A DNA stretch of 34,227 bases from Raineya orbicola (GTDB taxonomy: Bacteria; Bacteroidota; Bacteroidia; Cytophagales; Thermonemataceae), in NCBI RefSeq assembly GCF_002843425.1, contig NZ_NKXO01000038.1, forward strand, positions 1 to 34,227, read 5' to 3'. Every line of letters starts with the position of its first letter. Positions within the stretch are counted from its first letter, which is position 1. Positions 8,251 through 16,206 of this stretch are shown here, in pieces. Under the pieces are notes generated by a model. That model ran no database searches and was not told the origin of the DNA. It saw only the letters and a list, made by a program, of their open reading frames with translations. The position numbers and the translations under genes are program-made.

Positions 8251-9252
8251 ATGAGGGTTTTACTCCTTCTGATAAGCCTTTTTTATTTTTTAGTAGCGAA
8301 TGCTCAAACTTCTGCCCGAAAGTATGTTATTCAATTTTTGAGGGTACATTCCCGAGAGCATGCTCATCTTTTGCAAAAATATTACCAAACCAATTCGGTA
8401 GTGCATTTACCTAGTGCTACTATCAATATTGGTAGGCATTTGGATTTTATGATTTACCTTACTGACACTACTCATAGAGACGTGATTATTCACGAAATAC
8501 CATTGATGATTCACGAAATCTACCACGATTATTCTCGGCGTGGAGCTTTCAAGTATTTAGAAGAAAAGCCTCAACTTTTTGAAGCAGGCAAAGAATATTT
8601 ACTTTTTTATTTTGACGAGAATAAAGAAATTTTTACAGAAATAATCCCTACTTTTCCCGCTACTGAAATCGCCAAGATTATTCCAAACAATTTGCGTGAA
8701 GAGCGTTACAAAAACTTTATTGATACCAAAAATCTTGCCTTACTTCCACAGAAAATAGGTTTTTTGGGGCTTTTAGATGAGTGGAATGGTTTTTTTCATC
8801 AGACTTGGGTGGCATTTGAAAGCAGGGAGTTTTACGAGAGAGAATCCTTCCAAGACGCTAAACATTGGGAAGGTTATTTTTCAAATTATTACGATAGCTA
8901 TCACGCATATGTAGAGTTTAAGTATTATATTCTCAAATACTTACAATATGCCAAACACAAACACCCCAAAATTTATGAAAAAATAGTGTTGAACTCGCAA
9001 GTAAAAGCTATTTATAAGGAAATTGATGAGCGTTTTAGAAAAGTTTTAGAGGATTTTACCAAATATAAGCCTTTGGTATTTGATTTTTTAGAGAAAAAAG
9101 GCATACATCTTGCCGAAGAGGTACATAACGAACACACCATTTTATTTATTATGGGCATAGGAGTAGATACGCAAGATAGAATTTTTAAGCTCTACGAAAG
9201 AGCGTTGGAAGATGAAGAGTTGAAAACGTTAGATTTTCAATTAAAGAATTGA
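8251..9252 (+). CDS. Secreted putative zinc metallopeptidase (HExxH protein)
   Basis: This 333-residue protein has an N-terminal signal peptide (MRVLLLLISLFYFLVANAQ) with likely cleavage after VANAQ. The motif HEIYH (residues 88-92) fits the HExxH zinc-binding and catalytic motif. A second acidic motif, LLDEWNGFF, with Glu177 lies about 85 residues later where a gluzincin-type third ligand could sit; this position is inferred. The rest is rich in aromatic and basic residues and shows no membrane segment after the signal. I recall uncharacterised secreted Bacteroidota proteins with HExxH followed by LxDE[FW]xAY, but I cannot name the family. It is followed after 27 bases by a small transporter gene in the same direction. 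Confidence 0.65.
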   Translation: MRVLLLLISLFYFLVANAQTSARKYVIQFLRVHSREHAHLLQKYYQTNSVVHLPSATINIGRHLDFMIYLTDTTHRDVIIHEIPLMIHEIYHDYSRRGAFKYLEEKPQLFEAGKEYLLFYFDENKEIFTEIIPTFPATEIAKIIPNNLREERYKNFIDTKNLALLPQKIGFLGLLDEWNGFFHQTWVAFESREFYERESFQDAKHWEGYFSNYYDSYHAYVEFKYYILKYLQYAKHKHPKIYEKIVLNSQVKAIYKEIDERFRKVLEDFTKYKPLVFDFLEKKGIHLAEEVHNEHTILFIMGIGVDTQDRIFKLYERALEDEELKTLDFQLKN

Positions 9253-9279
9253 TTTGTGTTTTCAAACCTTGATTTTATT

Positions 9280-9645
9280 ATGGGGTATTTGTATATTTTT
9301 TTGACCATTGTACTGACAGCCTACGGACAGATTATTCTCAAATGGCGTTTGAACCTTAAAGGTTCAATGCCCGAAGGGTTTTTGGCAAAATTGAATTATT
9401 TTTGGCAAGTTTTTTGGGATTTTTGGGTGATAAGTAGTTTTGCTTCGGCATTTTTGGCAAGTTTTACGTGGATAGCCGCACTTACGAAATTTGATTTATC
9501 ATTTGCTTATCCTTTTACCAGTATTGCTTTTATACTTGTACTTTTTTTGAGTTATTATTTTTTTGCAGAGCCACTTTCTTGGCAAAAAATTGCAGGTACA
9601 TTTCTAATTGTTGCGGGCATTATTTTGCTGGCTCAGAGCAAATGA
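9280..9645 (+). CDS. Small DMT/SMR-like four-helix membrane protein
   Basis: This 121-residue protein has four predicted TM helices: GYLYIFLTIVLTAYGQIILK, VISSFASAFLASFTWIAAL, YPFTSIAFILVLFLSYYF and KIAGTFLIVAGIILLAQ. Size and the AYGQIILKW and SFAYPFTSIAFI patterns match the small EamA/SMR group that includes ArnE/ArnF-type lipid-carrier flippase subunits. The substrate is not predictable. ATG at 9280 is preferred; a GTG at 9256 would add eight residues just after the stop of the preceding gene. Its 3' end overlaps that of the minus-strand gene ending at 9620 by 26 bases. That neighbour is a large polytopic protein, so a role in envelope glycan or lipid handling is possible but unproven. Confidence 0.75.
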   Translation: MGYLYIFLTIVLTAYGQIILKWRLNLKGSMPEGFLAKLNYFWQVFWDFWVISSFASAFLASFTWIAALTKFDLSFAYPFTSIAFILVLFLSYYFFAEPLSWQKIAGTFLIVAGIILLAQSK

Positions 9646-11740
9646 TTTTCTCAAAATTTTGCTTTTCGGGCTGATAAATATACAAATACTTAAAACCTTT
9701 TTGTAAGGTTAGTTTTTTGAGTTCGTCTATGGAAAAGCCTTGTGTCCAGGTTTTCTCGCGTAAGCTGTGGTCGTAATAGCCATAGCCGTACGCACCTACG
9801 GGATATTTGGGGTGTGGTAAGCCACTGAGGAGAGCCATCCCCGAAATACCTACCAAAAACATTCCGTCTTGGGTTGCTAGCTCTGTTTCCCACTGCGGGA
9901 AGTGGAGTTTATGAAAAGGAATATACAATAAAGCTTCCTTTTTTTCAGAAACAGGTAGTTTGTCTAATTCTGCGATTTTTTGGGCAAATTGATAGTAGCT
10001 ATTTCGTTGGAGTTTGATTTGCAGGCTATCGCTGAAAAGTTTTTTGGCTTTATGCCAATCGGGGTGCTGGGGCTGGAATAAGTTTTCAAGATAATGTGTA
10101 GCCTTCCAAGAAAAATCATTGATTTGCATAATTTTCTTGCGAGCTTGAAAATTCGCTTCCCACGAATCGTTAAAATTATTTCGGTACATCATATACATCA
10201 GCAGGGCTATTCCTATAAATACAGGATATTTAAGCCATTTCCAAAAAACAAAACGCAAAGAAGGAATAAAAGGGAAATATGCAAGTAAAAGAGCCGCTGC
10301 TATAAATCTTTGTATGCTCAAAAAATACATTCCTGTACCACCAAAAAGAGCAAGCACTATGTTGGGAGCTATGCCTGCCAGAGCAACTATCCATAGCAAT
10401 TCAATAAGAATTGTATCAGTTCTGCGAAGCCAATGTTGGAAACTGATTTTTTCATTCCAAAGATAAAGAAAGGTTACCAAATACAAAGTGCCATAAAAGA
10501 CTATCCAAAAATTGAAAGCTTCAAAATGTTCTTGACGGAAAAAGTGAAACCACTCTATTCGCCCTTCATAGCTTTTTTCCTGACTACTGAAAGGAGTAGT
10601 TTCAGCGGTAAAAAGATAACAAATCACTAAATTTGCTAACATCAACAAAATCCAGAACCAGTAGTACCACTTTTTAAAAAGATTTTTCCGTAAAAACCAA
10701 TACCCTGCTCCTGCTGTAATAGCTACTACAATAGCAACGTGAGCCGTACCCAAAATAAAACTTGCCAAAGGAAAATATACCCAAATAAACCACTGATTGA
10801 GCTTTTCAACTCGTTTCCAAACTATAATTAAAGTTTCAATAAAAGCGAAAAATAAAGCTAATGCAACGACATAGGTATGGCTTTGTATAAAGTGTAGCCC
10901 TAAAAGTCCTCTTGTGTAGATATTATCGGGCACGGGAAATAAAAAACACAAAAAAAATATCCAAAACCAGAAAGAAGTGGGTAAGATTTTGTTTGAGTTT
11001 TGTTTTTGGTTGGCAAAGAATTCATAAAATCTTTGTATAAGTTCTAAAAAAGCAAATATCCAAAAGGCAAAAAATATAATAGGATAAGTGATGTTGTAAT
11101 ATTGATGAATAGGTATTTCAGAAAAATAAGCCAAATGCCCGTTGAGCCAATGCGTGAAAACATTATAGTTCATTGGTACGACGCCGTCTAAACCTGTGGT
11201 AAAAACTTCATAAGTTTGAAACATTTTAGCACAAGCACTATGATACACCGTATCCAGATAGGTATATGGTAAGTTCAGTGCAGAAAAGTTTTCAAGAAGT
11301 ATAGGGGAAAAAGCAAATTTGTAAATATGCCCCAGTAAATAACTACCCACTAAAAGTGCCAAAAATGCGTATCCTGCTATTTTCTTCAAAGGGAAAGTTC
11401 TTTGACTTAAAACCACTCCCCAAGTCAAAATTCCAACGAGAAGCCCTACTAAAGCCACTATCCAAGATAAAAACCCTATCCACTCGGCATAACGTTTCAA
11501 AAACCCCAAACTTGCTAAACTGAAAAGTAAATATATGCTTTGAAGGCTGTATGTTCTCCACCAAGTAGATTTTGAAGGCTGTGGTAAGAATTGAGGAAAA
11601 AGTAAAATGAACCAAGCTGTTCCTAAACTTTTTAATAAAGTTTCTAAGGGCATCTGAAAGCCCCAAATATAGATTGGAATAATGATGGTTACGAAAAAAC
11701 TGATGATAGAGCCAAAAATTGCACTTTTTCGGAGATGCAT
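9620..11740 (-). CDS. Large polytopic membrane protein with C-terminal soluble domain, function unknown
   Basis: This 706-residue protein has about 13-15 hydrophobic helices through residue ~530, separated by short loops, then a soluble C-terminal region of about 150 residues containing a Gly/Tyr-rich segment (YPVGAYGYGYYDHS). The overall shape, many TM helices plus an exported C-terminal tail, resembles GT-C-type glycosyltransferases and related envelope enzymes. I do not see a clear N-terminal DE or DD catalytic loop, so this assignment is only a possibility. Loops with aromatic and acidic residues (NLPYTYLDTVYH, TTGLDGVVPMNYNV) might be catalytic. Upstream, at 11757-11764, is a -7 element TAGTTTTG. 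The 3' end overlaps the convergent small transporter gene. Confidence 0.7.
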   Translation of the reverse strand: MHLRKSAIFGSIISFFVTIIIPIYIWGFQMPLETLLKSLGTAWFILLFPQFLPQPSKSTWWRTYSLQSIYLLFSLASLGFLKRYAEWIGFLSWIVALVGLLVGILTWGVVLSQRTFPLKKIAGYAFLALLVGSYLLGHIYKFAFSPILLENFSALNLPYTYLDTVYHSACAKMFQTYEVFTTGLDGVVPMNYNVFTHWLNGHLAYFSEIPIHQYYNITYPIIFFAFWIFAFLELIQRFYEFFANQKQNSNKILPTSFWFWIFFLCFLFPVPDNIYTRGLLGLHFIQSHTYVVALALFFAFIETLIIVWKRVEKLNQWFIWVYFPLASFILGTAHVAIVVAITAGAGYWFLRKNLFKKWYYWFWILLMLANLVICYLFTAETTPFSSQEKSYEGRIEWFHFFRQEHFEAFNFWIVFYGTLYLVTFLYLWNEKISFQHWLRRTDTILIELLWIVALAGIAPNIVLALFGGTGMYFLSIQRFIAAALLLAYFPFIPSLRFVFWKWLKYPVFIGIALLMYMMYRNNFNDSWEANFQARKKIMQINDFSWKATHYLENLFQPQHPDWHKAKKLFSDSLQIKLQRNSYYQFAQKIAELDKLPVSEKKEALLYIPFHKLHFPQWETELATQDGMFLVGISGMALLSGLPHPKYPVGAYGYGYYDHSLREKTWTQGFSIDELKKLTLQKGFKYLYIYQPEKQNFEKIICSEPAK

Positions 11741-11756
11741 AGTTTCTTTTTTTGAG

Positions 11757-11764
11757 CAAAACTA
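11757..11764 (-). promoter_or_regulatory. Candidate -7 element for the polytopic membrane protein gene
   Basis: On the minus strand this reads TAGTTTTG, a full match to TAnnTTTG, placed about 17 bases before the ATG at 11740. The best -33 match (TTG) leaves only a 17-base spacer, shorter than usual, so the call is tentative. Confidence 0.35.
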
Positions 11765-11832
11765 AAAAAATGGCTAAAAAACAATATAATTTAAGAAAAG
11801 AAAATGTTGAAGGAAATGCTAAAATTACCTAC

Positions 11833-12222
11833 TTACTCAATAGATTTCACCACACAGGCACACATACGTATTTGGCGAATTTTATGCCAATTCCATAGGT
11901 ATGCTAAAACGATACCCATAATGCCTAAAATATCTAAAAAATGCCTGTGAATAAACAACTGACTTATCAGAATAAAAGCAAAAGAAAAAATCAGCAAAAC
12001 CAAAGGATAGAAAAACTTATGCAAACGGAAATCTTTCCAAAGCACTGAAAATCCTATAAGAAAGCTCAAAAAAGTAACGGAAATTTCTACTTCCTCCGAA
12101 AACCACTCGGCTACAGCAGGCATAAAAGCGAGCAAAACAGGCGTGGCAAGGCAATGCAAACCACAAAGCAAAGAAAGCGAAAAACCAAATTTGGTTAAAT
12201 ATTTATGGTAAAAGTTTCTCAT
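11833..12222 (-). CDS. MerC-domain membrane protein
   Basis: This 129-residue protein has four TM helices and the MerC-family signature LLCGLHCLATPVLL, with Cys20 and Cys24 in the first helix. A C-terminal CAC pair (RMCACVV) provides further thiols, and a HRH pair sits before the last helix. MerC was first described as an inner-membrane mercuric-ion transporter, but MerC-domain proteins in Bacteroidota are widespread and probably handle other metals. The start is ATG at 12222; the open frame continues upstream to 12282, but that part is promoter. The promoter overlaps two copies of the palindrome GCAACAAAGTTGC, the same layout as the TonB receptor gene at 20256. That suggests control by a Fur/Zur-type repressor and a role in metal acquisition or homeostasis (inference). 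Confidence 0.85.
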   Translation of the reverse strand: MRNFYHKYLTKFGFSLSLLCGLHCLATPVLLAFMPAVAEWFSEEVEISVTFLSFLIGFSVLWKDFRLHKFFYPLVLLIFSFAFILISQLFIHRHFLDILGIMGIVLAYLWNWHKIRQIRMCACVVKSIE

Positions 12223-12226
12223 TTTT

Positions 12227-12269
12227 TCAACTTTGTTGCAAATATACATAAAAGCAACAAAGTTGCAAA
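12227..12269 (-). promoter_or_regulatory. merC promoter with two overlapping palindromic operators
   Basis: On the minus strand the -33 TTTG (12269-12266) and -7 TATATTTG (12246-12239) are separated by 19 bases. Palindrome GCAACAAAGTTGC occupies 12254-12266 and a 12-of-13 copy occupies 12227-12239. Each begins at the final G of a TTTG element, so a bound dimer would cover both promoter elements. The element lies between the stop of tolC (12279) and the merC ATG (12222), giving merC its own regulated promoter. Confidence 0.8.
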
Positions 12270-12278
12270 TATTTTTGT

Positions 12279-13709
12279 TCAATCTAATGGTAAATTTTTT
12301 TCAAAATCGTAAAGTGTAAGCAAGCGAATTTTATAGTATCCTATCCAGATAGTTTCAAGTTGTTTTAGATAATTTTGTTTTGAAAGGCTTTGGCTGGCAA
12401 AGGCTCTTTCTAATTCGCTTAAATTAGTATTGCCGTTCAGGTATTCTTGGTAGGTCATTTGATATACTTTTTGAGCAATCATCTGATTTTTTTTAGCAAT
12501 ATCCAATTGTTTTTGAGCCGCAAACCAGTTTTTTATTTGTAGTTCCAACTCCAGCTCCATTTCTTGCATTTCTCTTTCAGTTTCTTGCAAAATCATTTCT
12601 TTTTGTAACTGAGCGACTCTCACTTGCGATTTTCCTCTCTGCCAATCAAGAATAGGAATTTGAAATGAAACGCGAGCATTTTCTTGGTCTTTTACCTGTC
12701 TATACACATCTCTGATGGTTTGCCCATCTTTTGAAAGCCCAAAAGCCAGTGAAATATCGGCTTTCAAACCCGCATTAGCACGTGCTTGGGCGAGTTCTTT
12801 ATCTGCTTCAATGATTTTTCTTTGTATTTCAATACTTTTGCGACTATTTTTGCGAAAACGCTCCAAAGCTATTTCCAAATTTATTTCAGCTTGCAGTTCT
12901 TGGGGGTAATGTAGTTGTACGCTTTCGTTAATCTTAAAATAGCTCTGAAATTGCCTTAATGCAAATTCATATTGATTGCGAGCTTGCATTAGTTCTTGCT
13001 CAGTTTGTAAATGGTTGATTTCATTGCGTAAAAGTTCGTTTTCTGTAATTTTTCCAACAGAAAAACGCTTTTTAGCTAGTAAAAAAAGACTATCGCTGAA
13101 GATTTTTTGTTTTTCCAATAGTTGCAAATTTTCTTGCTCTAAAAGTAATTGGAAAAATAACTGCATACTTTTTACTTTCGCCATTTCTACATCTTCTTTG
13201 AACTTTTTTTGCGATTCTTGATAGCGGATAGGCTGAATTTTATTTTCCCAACGCATAGCATTAAAACTACCCAAAGGTTGTCTGATACCCAAAAGAGCAG
13301 GATAAGCAAGGTAAGATACGGCATTAGTAGGTTGAAAAACATCTATGCGGTTGAGTTGTGAGGAAGCAAAAATGGTTGTACCTGTGGAGGCAATGTTTTG
13401 GGCAATAGAAAGTTCTACCAGAGAAGTTGCTAAACTACGCTCACGAAAAGCCTCGACACCATCGTTTTGGGTTACAGGGATAATAGTTCTGCTAAAATTA
13501 GGCAAATCGCCATTGAACATTAGGCGTGGTCTGTTGTTGGAAAGGTGATAGCGGTATTGCCAAAAACTAATTTGGAACTCTTTTTCTGCTCTATGGAAAT
13601 CAAAGGTTTGAGAGCCAGACCAACGTAAAACATCTTCTAAACTGATATTTTTTTGAGCAAATATTGCGGTAGTAATGAATAATGTTAAAATTGTAAGCCA
13701 AGTTTTCAT
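12279..13709 (-). CDS. TolC-family outer-membrane efflux protein
   Basis: The product has 476 residues with a signal peptide (MKTWLTILTLFITTAIFAQ). Two similar halves follow, each with long amphipathic helices (for example about residues 170-250 and 285-460) and beta-strand segments, as in OEP/TolC proteins. The ends of the helices carry the usual FxxGxIxxxELLxxE pattern (KRFSVGKITENELLRNE) and its second-half counterpart YLNGNTNLSELERAFAS. TolC proteins form the outer-membrane exit duct of tripartite pumps or type I secretion systems. No membrane-fusion protein or pump gene is adjacent, so its partner must be elsewhere. Immediately downstream in the same direction is merC, which has its own promoter. 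A candidate promoter lies at 13732-13764. Confidence 0.88.
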   Translation of the reverse strand: MKTWLTILTLFITTAIFAQKNISLEDVLRWSGSQTFDFHRAEKEFQISFWQYRYHLSNNRPRLMFNGDLPNFSRTIIPVTQNDGVEAFRERSLATSLVELSIAQNIASTGTTIFASSQLNRIDVFQPTNAVSYLAYPALLGIRQPLGSFNAMRWENKIQPIRYQESQKKFKEDVEMAKVKSMQLFFQLLLEQENLQLLEKQKIFSDSLFLLAKKRFSVGKITENELLRNEINHLQTEQELMQARNQYEFALRQFQSYFKINESVQLHYPQELQAEINLEIALERFRKNSRKSIEIQRKIIEADKELAQARANAGLKADISLAFGLSKDGQTIRDVYRQVKDQENARVSFQIPILDWQRGKSQVRVAQLQKEMILQETEREMQEMELELELQIKNWFAAQKQLDIAKKNQMIAQKVYQMTYQEYLNGNTNLSELERAFASQSLSKQNYLKQLETIWIGYYKIRLLTLYDFEKNLPLD

Positions 13710-13731
13710 TCATTGCACGTATTTTGAGGCT

Positions 13732-13764
13732 TAAATTTAAGAGATAAACTGAAAATTTTGCAAA
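13732..13764 (-). promoter_or_regulatory. Candidate promoter of the tolC-like gene
   Basis: Minus strand: TTTG at 13764-13761, a 21-base spacer, then TAAATTTA at 13739-13732, seven of eight positions of a TAnnTTTG element. The ATG is at 13709, leaving a short leader. Confidence 0.45.
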
Positions 13765-13798
13765 AAAGTGGATAAAATGTTGTAAAAAAACGTTTATT

Positions 13799-13806
13799 TA
13801 CCTTTG
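13799..13806 (+). promoter_or_regulatory. Candidate -7 element for the patatin-like gene
   Basis: TACCTTTG matches TAnnTTTG exactly, 33 bases before the ATG at 13840. The only TTG near the -33 position leaves a 16-base spacer, so the upstream half is uncertain. Confidence 0.4.
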
Positions 13807-13839
13807 AAAGAGTAGCATACTTCCAAATCTAATAGAGCT

Positions 13840-16206
13840 ATGGTTAGGAAAATTATCAGGCGAAAAAGTAAATTACAGAGCAAGTTCATAGACCCCTTGC
13901 TTTCTTGGGTATGGTATTCCTTTCCTATGCAACTACTTGTTTTGAATTTACGCAAAAATCACTTTTTGGTACTTGCGTGGCTTTTGCTCATTGGCATTGT
14001 AACGGATAGCGTTGGGAGTATGATTGGGCTTTCTTATCTTTTTTTAGAGCCCGAATACATCAACCGAGTAAATGAATGGAGTATGGGAATTTTGGGGCTT
14101 ACTCTTGGAGGATTTACAATGTCGTATCAGATTACTTGTTACTTGTGGGACGGGCATCGCTTTGGTTTCCTGGGGCATCTGAAATATCCTTTTCTGAAAT
14201 TTTGCATCAATAATAGTTTTTTCCCTACGCTTTTTTTGGTGGTTTATTTGTGGGAGTTTGTAGTTTTTGCAAGAGAAAATGCTCTGGAAACAGAAATTGA
14301 TATATGGTTAGAGGTTTTGGCTTTTTTAATTGGTTTTTTCCTGATGTGTAGTTTTTTCTTTTTCTATTTTTACCTAACGAATTTGGATATTTTCAAGGTA
14401 GTGAATCGTGTTACCGAAGGATTGAATGTAGGTTTGCGAAAAGTGAAAATTGTAAGAATGAATATCAAAGAGCGGTACGATTCGGCTCGGCACGATAAAA
14501 TACGAGTGGATTACTACTTTGCTACACCCATTTCTTACAAAAAAGTGCAGGAAATGATAGGCATTGATAGACAGATTCTGATGAAGGTCTTTAACCAAAA
14601 TCATATCAATTCAGTCATCATTCAATCTACGATTTTTATAGCAGTGATGATTTTGGGGTATTTTGAAGAAAATCCTTATTTTCAAATTCCTGCGGGGGCG
14701 AGTTTGGTGCTACTACTCACTTTGGGCATTATGTTCGTGGGGGCTTTTACGTTTTGGTTTAAGCGGTGGGTATTTACGGCTCTGATAGTTTTTATTTTAG
14801 GGTTCAATTTTATTACCAAAAAAGAATGGTTCAATCAGGCTTATGAAGTGTACGGCATAGATTACGATACTCCCCAAAAACCTGAATATTCTACTTGGTC
14901 GGTAAAAGAAGCAGTAAATGATGAAAACTTCAAGAAAGATTATGAGGAAACCTTAGAAATACTGAACAATTGGAGAGCTAAATTCCCTAAAAAAGAAAAT
15001 CCTAAAATGGTACTGATTTGCGTGAGTGGTGGCGGACAGCGAGCCTCGGCTTGGGCAATGCGTACTTTACAATATGTAGATAGCACACTTGGGGGCAATT
15101 TAATGAACCACACCGTGCTTGTTTCTGGAGCTTCGGGAGGGCTTGTGGGGGCGGCTTATTTCCGAGAACTTTACTTGCGTCAGCAACAAGGCGAAAAAAT
15201 TGATATTTATGCCCAAGAATATTACGAAAATATCACCCGCGACAACCTGAATGCCATTGCTTTCAGTTGGGTGGTAAATGATATTTTCTTCCGTTTCCAA
15301 AAATTCAATTACAAGGGGCGGACTTACTACAAAGACAGAGGCTATGCCTTTGAGCAACAACTCAATGAAAATACCGATGGTGTGATGGATAAAGCTCTTT
15401 GTGAATACAAAGAACCCGAAAAAAAGGCTCTTATCCCAATGATGATTCTTTCACCTACTATCGTCAATGACGGCAGAAAGCTCTACATTTCACCCCAAAA
15501 TGTTTCTTATATGTGTACGCCAAGCCTTTTTCAGAAAAGATTTCTCAACCAAAAGACCAAAGGGGTAGAGTTTTTGCGTTTTTTTGAAAAACAAGATAGT
15601 AGAAATTTGCGTTTTCTGAGTGCCTTGCGTATGAGTGCCACTTTTCCTTATGTTGCACCTAACGTAAAACTTCCCTCCAATCCTGAAATGCAAATTATGG
15701 ACGCAGGCATATCCGATAATTTTGGCGTAGAAACAGCGGCTCGCTTTTTATATGTATTCAAAGATTGGATACAAAAAAATACATCGGGGGTGGTGTTGGT
15801 TTCTATTCGGGATACTCAAAAAAACAAGCCTATTGAAAAACGTATTCAGCAATCTTTGTTTCAAAGACTTTTCACTCCTTTGGAAGGAATTTATATGAAC
15901 CAAGAGTATATGCAAGACATCAATAACGACAATCTTATTGAGTTTGTGCAAGGGGCTATGCCTAAAACACAAATCCACCGAGTAGAATTTGAGTATGTAC
16001 CCATTTCTAAAAATTTAGATGAAATTCATAAAGCCCTTGAAAACCCTGATAAATACCCAATGCCCACTAAAATAATCATAGAACGAGCGGTTTTGAGCTG
16101 GCATCTCACGAAAAAAGAAAAGGAAAGTATTCACCGAACCATTTACGAATTGAGAAACTTTAATGCCGTACGTTATTTGGCTTCTTTGTTGGGAATTGGA
16201 ATATAA
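13840..16206 (+). CDS. Membrane-anchored patatin-like phospholipase
   Basis: This is a 788-residue protein. The N-terminal ~330 residues hold about seven TM helices in two groups (roughly 40-175 and 260-330) separated by a cytoplasmic stretch. The C-terminal part is a patatin-like lipid acyl hydrolase. It has the oxyanion-hole loop SGGGQRASAW (from about residue 396), the nucleophile elbow SGASGG with Ser432, and MDAGISDN with the catalytic Asp621. All residues of the Ser-Asp dyad are present, so the enzyme should be active on phospholipids or other acyl esters. The membrane-domain fusion is less common than soluble patatins. ATG at 13840 is preceded by TACCTTTG. The 3' end overlaps the convergent histidine kinase gene by 34 bases. 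Confidence 0.85.
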   Translation: MVRKIIRRKSKLQSKFIDPLLSWVWYSFPMQLLVLNLRKNHFLVLAWLLLIGIVTDSVGSMIGLSYLFLEPEYINRVNEWSMGILGLTLGGFTMSYQITCYLWDGHRFGFLGHLKYPFLKFCINNSFFPTLFLVVYLWEFVVFARENALETEIDIWLEVLAFLIGFFLMCSFFFFYFYLTNLDIFKVVNRVTEGLNVGLRKVKIVRMNIKERYDSARHDKIRVDYYFATPISYKKVQEMIGIDRQILMKVFNQNHINSVIIQSTIFIAVMILGYFEENPYFQIPAGASLVLLLTLGIMFVGAFTFWFKRWVFTALIVFILGFNFITKKEWFNQAYEVYGIDYDTPQKPEYSTWSVKEAVNDENFKKDYEETLEILNNWRAKFPKKENPKMVLICVSGGGQRASAWAMRTLQYVDSTLGGNLMNHTVLVSGASGGLVGAAYFRELYLRQQQGEKIDIYAQEYYENITRDNLNAIAFSWVVNDIFFRFQKFNYKGRTYYKDRGYAFEQQLNENTDGVMDKALCEYKEPEKKALIPMMILSPTIVNDGRKLYISPQNVSYMCTPSLFQKRFLNQKTKGVEFLRFFEKQDSRNLRFLSALRMSATFPYVAPNVKLPSNPEMQIMDAGISDNFGVETAARFLYVFKDWIQKNTSGVVLVSIRDTQKNKPIEKRIQQSLFQRLFTPLEGIYMNQEYMQDINNDNLIEFVQGAMPKTQIHRVEFEYVPISKNLDEIHKALENPDKYPMPTKIIIERAVLSWHLTKKEKESIHRTIYELRNFNAVRYLASLLGIGI

